A stretch of DNA of 12,124 bases from an uncultured Clostridia bacterium. GTDB lineage: Bacteria > Bacillota > Clostridia > Christensenellales > Borkfalkiaceae. This document shows, one piece after another, positions 5,857 to 12,124 of the stretch. The stretch's first letter is position 1. The number at the start of each line of letters is the position of its first letter. The position numbers and the translations under genes were made by a program. Location of the stretch: the NCBI GenBank assembly GCA_934247855.1, contig CAKQKA010000051.1, positions 1-12,124 on the forward strand. The letters are read 5' to 3'. The notes under the pieces are model-generated. The model had not been told where the DNA came from. It saw only the letters and a list, made by a program, of their open reading frames with translations, and ran no database searches.

Positions 5857-6528
5857 TCACTCCTCTGAAAAATATGCGCAAAAAGCACCGTATTCCTTTC
5901 GTATTTCGGTAGCTATGTCATAATCCGGCATAACTTTATATAATAAAGCATAAAAACGCTTGCTGTGATTTTTCACCACTGTGTGGCAAAGCTCGTGTGC
6001 AACAACGCCTTCGCAAGCCTTTTCAGGCAAAAACGCCAATGCAATATTATAACGAATTATATTGTCGGCAGAGCACGACCCCCAACGTTTACGCGCACAA
6101 ATAACTTTTACGTCACGAAACCCAAAACCTTTCTCTCGGGCAAATCTATCGGTCTTTTCGGCTATATACGGCAAAACAAGGCGAGTAATCAACGTTTTAA
6201 GCGATTGCTTCGCACGTTCTTGCGGAAGATATATTATTCCGTCCGACATTTTTCCTCGCCGACAATCGATCAGCCGGATTTCGTACGGCTTGGAACACAG
6301 CATTATTATTTCACCGTTTTTCAATTCGGGGAGTATTATAGCCTTCTGCTTAGCTTTTTCGACATGGCGAATAATCCACTCGCGCTTTTTTGAGATAAAA
6401 CCCTCGATTTTATCGATGCTAAGACGCAACGGCGCGCGAACGATAACGCTTCCGCCGCTCGTAACCTCTATCGACATAGTTTTACGCGCGCTTCTCAGCA
6501 GTTTATACGAAAAATCAGCGTCGCTCAA
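5857..6528 (-). CDS. YgjP-like (DUF45, M48-type) zinc metallopeptidase
   Basis: Predicted soluble zinc-dependent protease, 223 aa, of the YgjP/SprT-like family formerly called DUF45; substrates are not established. The zinc site is HELCH (178-182), with His178, His182 and catalytic Glu179. The family motif NHSKRFY follows, with His188 a plausible further ligand. Another family hallmark, RWGSCS, is at 148-153, and the N-terminal half has the usual basic SARKTMSIEV pattern (13-22). It starts at TTG; the TTGA string there contains both this start and the TGA stop of hisS, a 4-base overlap suggesting translational coupling. GGGAG lies about 10 bases upstream, rather far. The next in-frame ATG (codon 18) would remove a conserved strand. 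dtd begins 2 nt after the stop. Confidence 0.88.
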   Translation of the reverse strand: MSDADFSYKLLRSARKTMSIEVTSGGSVIVRAPLRLSIDKIEGFISKKREWIIRHVEKAKQKAIILPELKNGEIIMLCSKPYEIRLIDCRRGKMSDGIIYLPQERAKQSLKTLITRLVLPYIAEKTDRFAREKGFGFRDVKVICARKRWGSCSADNIIRYNIALAFLPEKACEGVVAHELCHTVVKNHSKRFYALLYKVMPDYDIATEIRKEYGAFCAYFSEE

Positions 6529-7778
6529 GCTTTAATCGCTCCCAAAATCGCACTATCGGACAATCCGCACTCAACCGTTGCACCGTCGCTCATGTGTTTT
6601 ACCGTAACTTTTCCGCTTTCAAGCTCGCCGGATCCTATAACGACAACATATTTCGCCTTGATTTTATCTGCATATTTAAACTGAGCTTTAACGCCGCGTT
6701 CCATAAGATCGCATTCGCAACTTACGCCCGCCTCACGAATTTTCATACAAATAGAAAACGCTTTTTTAGCGCACTCTTCACCCATACTCGCGATATACAG
6801 CGTCACAGCCGAATCGTCGGGAATTTCCACGCCTTTTGCTTCCATAAGCATAAGCAAACGCTCTATGCCCATGCCGAAACCTACGCACGGAACCATCGGA
6901 CCGCCGATTTGCGAAACAAGACCGTCGTATCTGCCGCCTCCGCAAACCGTACCCTGAGATCCTAAATCGGTTGTAACAAACTCAAACACGGTACGCGTGT
7001 AATAATCGAGTCCGCGCACAATCATCGGGTTTACGGCAAAATCAAGCCCCGCCGCTGTCAGATATGTTTGTAATTTCTCAAAATGCGCCTTGCAATCGTC
7101 GCACAAATAATCAAGAATAACCGGTGCGCCCTTGCAAATTTCCTTGCATCCGTATTCCTTGCAATCGAGGATCCTCAGCGGGTTGCGTTCGAGTCTGTCT
7201 TTACAAACGGGACACATGGCGTCCACCTTGGAATACAAATACGCTTTAAGGGCTTCGTTGTATTTTTTACGGCACTCGGGGCACCCTATCGAGTTGATAT
7301 TAAGTTTTACGTTCAACCCGACCTTTTTAATTAAAGTATAAGCAATAAGTATAACCTCTGCATCGGCTTCAGCCCCGCTTGCTCCGTAGTATTCTACGCC
7401 GAATTGATGATGTTCGCGCAGTCTGCCCGCCTGCGGTCTTTCATAACGAAAAACAGGCGTTTCGTAATACATTTTTTGCGGCAGCGCGTTATTGAACAAC
7501 CCATTCTCTATAAATGAACGAGCAACGCCCGCAGTACCCTCGCATTTGAGCGTAATGCTTCTGCCCGCTTTGTCGTTGAACGTATACATTTCCTTGTTTA
7601 CAACGTCCGTAGTGTCGCCCACGCCGCGCAAAAACAATTCGGTATGCTCGAAAGTCGGCGTACGGATTTCTTTCAGACCGAAAACCCTTGCAACCTCTTT
7701 GAGTTTTTCTTCAACGTAATGCCATTTAAACGACTCGGACGGCAAGACGTCCTTTGTACCCTTAGGTATATTAATCAT
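6525..7778 (-). CDS. hisS: Histidyl-tRNA synthetase
   Basis: Class II aminoacyl-tRNA synthetase that charges tRNA-His, 417 aa, normal bacterial size. Visible motifs: N-terminal PKGTKDVLP (5-13), motif 1 region TFEHTELF (42-49), motif 2 FRYERPQAGRLREHHQFG (110-127), the histidine-binding RGLDYYTRTVFEF (255-267), and motif 3 GFGMGIERLLM (300-310). The anticodon-binding domain fills about 325-417. The insertion domain is rich in cysteine (166, 169, 189, 192, 206, 211, 215, 226, 229), mostly CxxC pairs, suggesting a metal-stabilised module as in other Gram-positive HisRS. GAGG precedes the ATG by seven bases. It follows hslU by 14 nt and overlaps the next gene by 4. No T-box or separate leader is visible, so it appears to depend on the upstream operon promoter. 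Confidence 0.97.
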   Translation of the reverse strand: MINIPKGTKDVLPSESFKWHYVEEKLKEVARVFGLKEIRTPTFEHTELFLRGVGDTTDVVNKEMYTFNDKAGRSITLKCEGTAGVARSFIENGLFNNALPQKMYYETPVFRYERPQAGRLREHHQFGVEYYGASGAEADAEVILIAYTLIKKVGLNVKLNINSIGCPECRKKYNEALKAYLYSKVDAMCPVCKDRLERNPLRILDCKEYGCKEICKGAPVILDYLCDDCKAHFEKLQTYLTAAGLDFAVNPMIVRGLDYYTRTVFEFVTTDLGSQGTVCGGGRYDGLVSQIGGPMVPCVGFGMGIERLLMLMEAKGVEIPDDSAVTLYIASMGEECAKKAFSICMKIREAGVSCECDLMERGVKAQFKYADKIKAKYVVVIGSGELESGKVTVKHMSDGATVECGLSDSAILGAIKA

Positions 7779-7792
7779 GGTTATTCCTCGGT

Positions 7793-9103
7793 TTATAAAA
7801 TATATTTCTTAAGATCCTGATTACGAACGACCTCTTCAAGGTGCTCATCAACGTATTTTTTATCTATAACCACCTCGGTCACAGGATAATCGCCGCCTGC
7901 GTTAAACGATATATCGTCAAGCAGATTTTCCATAACGGTATGCAGTCTGCGCGCACCGATGTCTTCCGATCTTTCGTTGATAGCAGCCGAAATAGTTGCG
8001 ATTTCATCGATGGCATCGTCGGTGAATATCAATTTGATATTATCCACCTCTAGCAGCGTGGTATACTGCAACGTGATAGCGTTCTTAGGTATTGTAAGAA
8101 TATTCTTGAAATCTTCTTTGGTAAGACTGTTAAGTTCTACAAGCACGGGAAATCTTCCTTGCAATTCGGGGATCAGATCCTGCACCGAAGCGACATGGAA
8201 CGCTCCTGCCGCAATAAATAAAATATAGTCGGTCTTTACCATACCGTATTTAGTCTGAACCGAACAACCTTCGACTATGGGAAGAATATCTCTTTGCACA
8301 CCTTCGCGCGAAACATCCGGGCCGCTGTTTTTGTCCGATTTACCGGCGATTTTATCGATTTCGTCAATGAAGATTATGCCTTCCTGCTCGGCACGTCTTA
8401 CGCCTTCGGCTACAACGGCATCTTCATCGATCAATTTATCCGCTTCTTCTTCGATAAAGAGTTTACGCGCCTCTTTTACCGTCATTTTTTTCTTTTTCTT
8501 CTTTTGCGGCATCATGTCACCGAACAAAGTTCCGATATTGATTTCCGCTCCGCCGGGCACAAGTTCCATAGGCTTAGGCAGATCTTTAACCTCTACCTCG
8601 ACGATCATTTCGTCGTAAATTCCCGAAGTAATTCCGTCAAGAGCCTGATTCGGGTTGATTTCTTCAGCACCATCGGCTCTGTTTGTATTAAGTGCAGTGC
8701 AAACCGCCGTAGAAAGGCGTTTGACCGCGGTCTTTTCCGCCTTCGTCTGAACGTCGGCAAAGAACTCGTCGCGAACAAGCCTGATCGAACATTCGACAAG
8801 ATCGCGAATCATAGATTCCACATCGCGACCGACATATCCGACCTCCGTATATTTCGTCGCTTCGACTTTTATAAACGGAGCTTTGACAAGTTTTGCAAGA
8901 CGCCGCGCGATTTCGGTTTTACCTACGCCGGTAGGTCCTTTCATTATGATATTCTTAGGCGTAATTTCTTCCATTACGTCAAGAGGGAGTTTGCTCCTGC
9001 GGTAACGATTACGCAAAGCTACGGCAACCGCTTTTTTAGCTTTGTCCTGCCCGATAATATATTTATCCAACTCACTTACAATCTGTCTTGGGGTAAGATC
9101 CAT
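7793..9103 (-). CDS. hslU: ATP-dependent protease ATPase subunit HslU (ClpY)
   Basis: AAA+ unfoldase that forms hexamer rings on the HslV peptidase and feeds it unfolded substrates in the cytoplasm. 436 aa, close to the usual 440-470. N-terminal LTPRQIVSELDKYIIGQ is typical. Walker A GPTGVGKT is at 56-63, the pore loop GYVGRD at 89-94, Walker B IIFIDEID at 243-250, an arginine-finger region ELQGRFPV at 313-320 and sensor 2 GARRLHTVME at 383-392. The I domain lies between about 110 and 235 and contains a run of six lysines (201-206). The C-terminus, ending DLKKYIL, is the tail that inserts into HslV. The ATG is preceded by GGGAGG. It follows hslV by 11 nt, as expected for the two-subunit protease. 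No clp-type heat-shock operator was noticed. Confidence 0.97.
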   Translation of the reverse strand: MDLTPRQIVSELDKYIIGQDKAKKAVAVALRNRYRRSKLPLDVMEEITPKNIIMKGPTGVGKTEIARRLAKLVKAPFIKVEATKYTEVGYVGRDVESMIRDLVECSIRLVRDEFFADVQTKAEKTAVKRLSTAVCTALNTNRADGAEEINPNQALDGITSGIYDEMIVEVEVKDLPKPMELVPGGAEINIGTLFGDMMPQKKKKKKMTVKEARKLFIEEEADKLIDEDAVVAEGVRRAEQEGIIFIDEIDKIAGKSDKNSGPDVSREGVQRDILPIVEGCSVQTKYGMVKTDYILFIAAGAFHVASVQDLIPELQGRFPVLVELNSLTKEDFKNILTIPKNAITLQYTTLLEVDNIKLIFTDDAIDEIATISAAINERSEDIGARRLHTVMENLLDDISFNAGGDYPVTEVVIDKKYVDEHLEEVVRNQDLKKYIL

Positions 9104-9114
9104 AACGCCCTCCC

Positions 9115-9654
9115 TTAAATTTTCTCGACCGTTATATGGTCGTTTGTAAATACGCAGATTCTGCTTGCGATTTTTAATGATTTTTCCGCAATGGTCGCAG
9201 CATCGTAATCGGTCTCGTCAAATAATGCGCGTGCGGCAGATAAGGCATAATTCCCGCCGCTTCCGATAGCGCAAACATTTCCGTCAGGCTCTATTACTTC
9301 GCCCGTACCCGATAAAACAAGCATGGTGTTTTTATCGGCTACTATCATCATAGCCTCTAATTTCCTGGGCATTTTGTCGTTGCGCCAAAGTTCGGCAAGC
9401 TCTACCGCGCTGCGCGTCAAATTGCCCGAGTATTTATTGAGCATGCCCTCAAAACGTTCGGTAAGCGAAAACGCGTCGGAAACGCTTCCTGCAAAACCGA
9501 TAATAACTTGCCCTCCGTAAATTCTTCTTACTTTAACTGCATTATTTTTGAAGACTACGCTTTCGCCCATAGTGACCTGTCCGTCACCTGCGATAGCTGT
9601 TTGTCCGTTTCTCGATACGGCACATATCGTCGTGCCATGAAATTCTATACTCAT
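9115..9654 (-). CDS. hslV: ATP-dependent protease peptidase subunit HslV (ClpQ/CodW)
   Basis: Proteasome-like N-terminal nucleophile peptidase, 179 aa, forming the double ring degraded into by HslU. It reads MSIEFHGTTICAV: Thr8 aligns with the catalytic first threonine of E. coli HslV, while Ser2 would be exposed simply by removing Met, as in B. subtilis CodW, which also has an extension (MSSFHATTI) and has been reported to use an N-terminal serine. GDGQVTMG (23-30), Lys41 (equivalent of Lys33, one residue inserted), GFAGSVSDAF (53-62) and the SGTGEVIEPDG and AIGSGGNYALSAARA segments (115-125, 129-143) are all family-typical. No start codon lies directly before Thr8, so the extension is really encoded. 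CGGAG lies eight bases before the ATG. Neighbours are trmFO (17 nt) and hslU (11 nt). Confidence 0.96.
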   Translation of the reverse strand: MSIEFHGTTICAVSRNGQTAIAGDGQVTMGESVVFKNNAVKVRRIYGGQVIIGFAGSVSDAFSLTERFEGMLNKYSGNLTRSAVELAELWRNDKMPRKLEAMMIVADKNTMLVLSGTGEVIEPDGNVCAIGSGGNYALSAARALFDETDYDAATIAEKSLKIASRICVFTNDHITVEKI

Positions 9655-9671
9655 TATATTTACTCCGTTTT

Positions 9672-10991
9672 TTATCTGATTAATTGTGCGATTTTATCAG
9701 TTTCGCTGAGTGCGCGTTCGGCAAGCGCGCGCTTTTTTGCTTCTTTAGGAACTCTGCCTGCGGCGCCGAACGTAATCGGCGACAATATGCCGAAATTGGC
9801 GTTCATAGGCTGAAAATTTGAATTTTCGGTCGAAATGTAGCATGCAAGCGCGCCGAGAACTGTACGAGAATCCCAGTCGATTGGTTCCTTGCCCTCCAAC
9901 TGCATGTCAAGATTGATCGCTGCGGCAAGCCCCGAAGCAGCACTTTCAACGTACCCTTCAACGCCCGTCATTTGTCCTGCAAAATATGTAAGCGGGCGAT
10001 TTTTTAACTTGAAATATTTATCGAGCGACTGCGGCGCATTAACAAATGTGTTCTTGTGCATAACGCCATATCGCACGAATTCCGCATTTTTCAATGCGGG
10101 AAACATTGAAAAAACTCGTTTTTGCTCACCAAACAGCAAATTTGTCTGAAATCCGACAAGGTTGTACAGCGAGCCTTGCACGTTTTCCTTGCGGAGTTGC
10201 AAGCAAGCGTAAGCCCAACGCCCCGTCCGCGGATCGGTAAGACCTGCGGGCTTAAGCGGTCCGAAACGCAACGTATCTTTACCTCTTATAGCCATAACCT
10301 CTACAGGCATGCAACCTTCAAATACTTTTGAATTTTCAAAATCATGAAGTTTCGCACGCTCGGCGTGTATCAGCGCGTCGTAGAACGCCTCGTACGTTTC
10401 TTTATCCATCGGACAATTCAGATAATCGCCCGAACCCGGTTCGCCGTATCTGTCCGAAAAGAAAGCGTTATCGTAATCGATACTGTCCGCGGATACAATA
10501 GGCGCAGCTGCGTCGAAGAAATAAAATGCACCCGTTTCTTGTTTAATAAATTCGCAAAGCGCGTCGGTCGTCAAAGGACCGGTAGCAACTATTGTCGGAA
10601 CCGAAAAATCGATTTCAGTTATTTCCTCGCATAAAAACGTTACGTTCGGCAACGCTTTAAGTTTTTTCGTCACCAAAGCGGCAAATTTATCGCGATCGAC
10701 AGCCAATGCGTTACCCGCCGGAACACGCGTTTCGTCGGCGCAAGGAATGATCGTACTGCCAAGTCTGCGCATTTCCTCTTTTAAAAGTCCGCATGCATTG
10801 CCGTAAACATCATCCGACTTTAACGAATTAGAACATACCAGTTCGCAAAAATTTTCGCTGTTGTGCGCAGGCGTATACTTTTTAGGTTTTATATCGACAA
10901 GTTCAACCTCGTAGCCCTTGCCGGCAAGATAGAAAGCGGCTTCGCATCCGGCAAGCCCGCCTCCTATTATCCGTACTTTATTCTTTGTCAT
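9672..10991 (-). CDS. trmFO: Folate/FAD-dependent tRNA (uracil-54-C5)-methyltransferase
   Basis: Flavoprotein that makes ribothymidine at position 54 of tRNA using methylenetetrahydrofolate as carbon donor and reduced FAD. 439 aa, the usual size. The FAD-binding Rossmann motif IIGGGLAGCEAA is at 8-19. The two functional cysteines of the family are present: Cys53 in ELVCSNSLKSD, and Cys227 in FEGCMPVEVMA (Cys226 in B. subtilis). The segment HNSENFCELVCSNSLKSD (43-60) and the C-terminal GVEGYVESAASG separate TrmFO from MnmG/GidA. The ATG lies inside the end of topA (14-base overlap, different frame) and has no strong Shine-Dalgarno, so translation is probably coupled to topA. trmFO after topA is the classic Firmicutes order. 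Confidence 0.97.
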   Translation of the reverse strand: MTKNKVRIIGGGLAGCEAAFYLAGKGYEVELVDIKPKKYTPAHNSENFCELVCSNSLKSDDVYGNACGLLKEEMRRLGSTIIPCADETRVPAGNALAVDRDKFAALVTKKLKALPNVTFLCEEITEIDFSVPTIVATGPLTTDALCEFIKQETGAFYFFDAAAPIVSADSIDYDNAFFSDRYGEPGSGDYLNCPMDKETYEAFYDALIHAERAKLHDFENSKVFEGCMPVEVMAIRGKDTLRFGPLKPAGLTDPRTGRWAYACLQLRKENVQGSLYNLVGFQTNLLFGEQKRVFSMFPALKNAEFVRYGVMHKNTFVNAPQSLDKYFKLKNRPLTYFAGQMTGVEGYVESAASGLAAAINLDMQLEGKEPIDWDSRTVLGALACYISTENSNFQPMNANFGILSPITFGAAGRVPKEAKKRALAERALSETDKIAQLIR

Positions 10992-12124
10992 TTTTAATAG
11001 AGAAGTCGCAATCTTTGTTCGAGCAACGTTTAGTCTTACCGTCTTTTGAATAGACGAGGAACTTGCCGCACTTCGGGCAAAGTTCGCCCGTGGGCATATC
11101 CCAGCTCATAAACGTGCATTCGGGATACGACGAGCAACCGTAAAAAGTCTTACCCGCGCGGGATGTCATCTTACGCGTAGGTTTATGACACACGGGGCAA
11201 ATTCCGGCCTCTTCGGTAATACTCTTTGTGTTTTTGCAAGCCGTGCAATACAAATACTTACCGAATTTACCCTTTTTGACGACCATATCTCCGCCGCATT
11301 TTTCGCATTTTTCGGTAGTCGTCTCTTCGTCGATAGGTTTAACAAACGTACATTTCGGGTAATTCGGGCAAGCCAAGAATTTACCGTACTTGCCTGTTTT
11401 TACTATCATCTTCGCACCGCATTTTTCGCAAAGCACGTCGGATTCTTCAATGTTTTCCGATCTGATATTCGAACACTCCGGATAGTTCGAGCAAGCAAGA
11501 TATTTACCGTATCTGCCGGTCTTCCTTATCATCTTCGCGCCGCATTTTTCGCAAATAATATCGGTCATTTCGTCGCCGTCGGAATTTGCTTTTGCCAACT
11601 GATCCGCAAAATGCGGATAGAAATCGCCGATAAGCTGATGCCAATCCTTCCCGCCGTTTTCGATACCGTCAAGCTTATCTTCCATTCCTGCAGTAAAGCC
11701 TACGTCCATAATATCGGGGAAGTATTTAACCAGTATGTCCGTCATTTTAAAGGCTATCTCGGTAGGAATAATAAACTTGCCTTCTTTAGTCGTGTATTTA
11801 CGCTTGGAAAGCACGGAAATAATCGAGGCATAAGTCGACGGTCTGCCGATCCCCTTGTCTTCCATCGCCTTAACCAAAGACGCATCCGTATAACGCACAG
11901 GCGGTTTAGTGAATTTTTGTTCGCTTTCGATCTTAACCGTACGCAAAAGATCACCGTTATTCAGTTCGGGAAGATGTTTATTCTCCGTTCCTTCTTCATC
12001 GTCTTTTTTGTAATCGTCATATACAGCGGTGTAACCTTTGAATACAACCGTTTTACCGCTGGTTGTAAATGTATAGCCACTGTTCTCGACTTCTATTTTT
12101 ACTTGATTATACACAGCTTCCGCC
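10978..12124 (-). CDS. topA: DNA topoisomerase I, C-terminal part (5' end outside window)
   Basis: Type IA topoisomerase that relaxes negative supercoils through a 5'-phosphotyrosine strand break. The frame is open to the right edge, so the toprim domain and active-site tyrosine lie outside. A GTG at 12114 is an internal valine codon, not the start. Counting from it, the core domain runs to about 172 and includes the conserved MEDKGIGRPSTYASII (84-99) and the TAGMEDKLDGIENG segment (141-154). Then come five four-cysteine zinc ribbons: Cys188/191/208/214, 229/232/249/255, 270/273/290/293, 306/309/327/333 and 346/349/364/369. The first two are near-duplicates (CEKCGAKMI with KYGKYLAC or KYGKFLAC). 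The last 14 bases overlap trmFO. The promoter of this run of genes must lie to the right. Confidence 0.97.
   Translation of the reverse strand, partial: AEAVYNQVKIEVENSGYTFTTSGKTVVFKGYTAVYDDYKKDDEEGTENKHLPELNNGDLLRTVKIESEQKFTKPPVRYTDASLVKAMEDKGIGRPSTYASIISVLSKRKYTTKEGKFIIPTEIAFKMTDILVKYFPDIMDVGFTAGMEDKLDGIENGGKDWHQLIGDFYPHFADQLAKANSDGDEMTDIICEKCGAKMIRKTGRYGKYLACSNYPECSNIRSENIEESDVLCEKCGAKMIVKTGKYGKFLACPNYPKCTFVKPIDEETTTEKCEKCGGDMVVKKGKFGKYLYCTACKNTKSITEEAGICPVCHKPTRKMTSRAGKTFYGCSSYPECTFMSWDMPTGELCPKCGKFLVYSKDGKTKRCSNKDCDFSIKNDKE

Noticed and set aside
5855..5881. Nine-codon N-terminal extension of dtd from a TTG
   Set aside because: The ATG at 5854 has a good Shine-Dalgarno, fits the Dtd N-terminus and follows the previous stop by 2 nt; the extension would overlap that gene.
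8485..8503. A-rich run with seven consecutive A on the coding strand of hslU (possible frameshift site)
   Set aside because: hslU is complete in one frame through the run, and the lysine-rich I-domain stretch explains it.
8294..9118. Long open frame (274 codons) on the plus strand opposite hslU
   Set aside because: It mirrors hslU on the opposite strand, has no recognisable family features, and hslU is an unmistakable full-length gene.
12112..12114. GTG as a start codon for the rightmost gene
   Set aside because: The frame continues open to the window edge and the sequence is mid-TopA, so this is an internal valine codon.

Overview
The window comes from a bacterial chromosome, most likely a low-to-mid GC Gram-positive of the class Clostridia. 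The evidence is: Firmicutes-style order topA-trmFO-hslV-hslU; folate-dependent TrmFO; a guanine riboswitch in front of xpt; a PdaB-like deacetylase; a tandem OB-fold protein of a type I associate with Clostridia; strong GGAGG-type ribosome binding sites; and intrinsic terminators. Order-level placement cannot be made from the sequence alone. All twelve genes lie on the minus strand, so transcription runs from high to low coordinates.

From right to left: (1) 12124-5417 is a tight housekeeping operon, topA (5' end outside the window), trmFO, hslV, hslU, hisS, a YgjP-like metallopeptidase gene and dtd. Gaps are 2-17 nt or the genes overlap. It combines DNA supercoiling, tRNA modification, a chambered protease, histidyl-tRNA charging and D-aminoacyl-tRNA proofreading. 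(2) 5359-4106 is a UgtP/MGDG-synthase-like glycosyltransferase, more AT-rich than topA or hslU, followed by a strong terminator. (3) 3938-2427 is a two-gene unit, a membrane-anchored PdaB-like polysaccharide deacetylase and a tandem OB-fold single-stranded-DNA-binding-like protein, ending in a strong terminator at 2324-2353. (4) 2211-25 is a purine salvage unit: consensus promoter, guanine-class riboswitch, intrinsic terminator, xpt (xanthine phosphoribosyltransferase), a BMP-family lipoprotein (putative purine nucleoside binder) and a terminator.

The only gene-free stretch over 300 nt is 1985-2426. It holds, in transcription order, the terminator of the upstream unit, about 110 nt with no recognised element, a 12-bp palindrome over the -35 box, the xpt promoter, the riboswitch aptamer, and its terminator with the xpt leader. 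The 167-nt gap 3939-4105 holds two terminator candidates.

No rRNA, tRNA, CRISPR array, insertion sequence, phage gene or attachment site was seen. Most of the window is conserved core genome. The points most worth a second look are the riboswitch-controlled xpt-lipoprotein unit with its palindromic operator candidate, the divergent glycosyltransferase, the N-terminus of HslV and the tandem OB-fold protein. I did not find a convincing undescribed multi-gene system.
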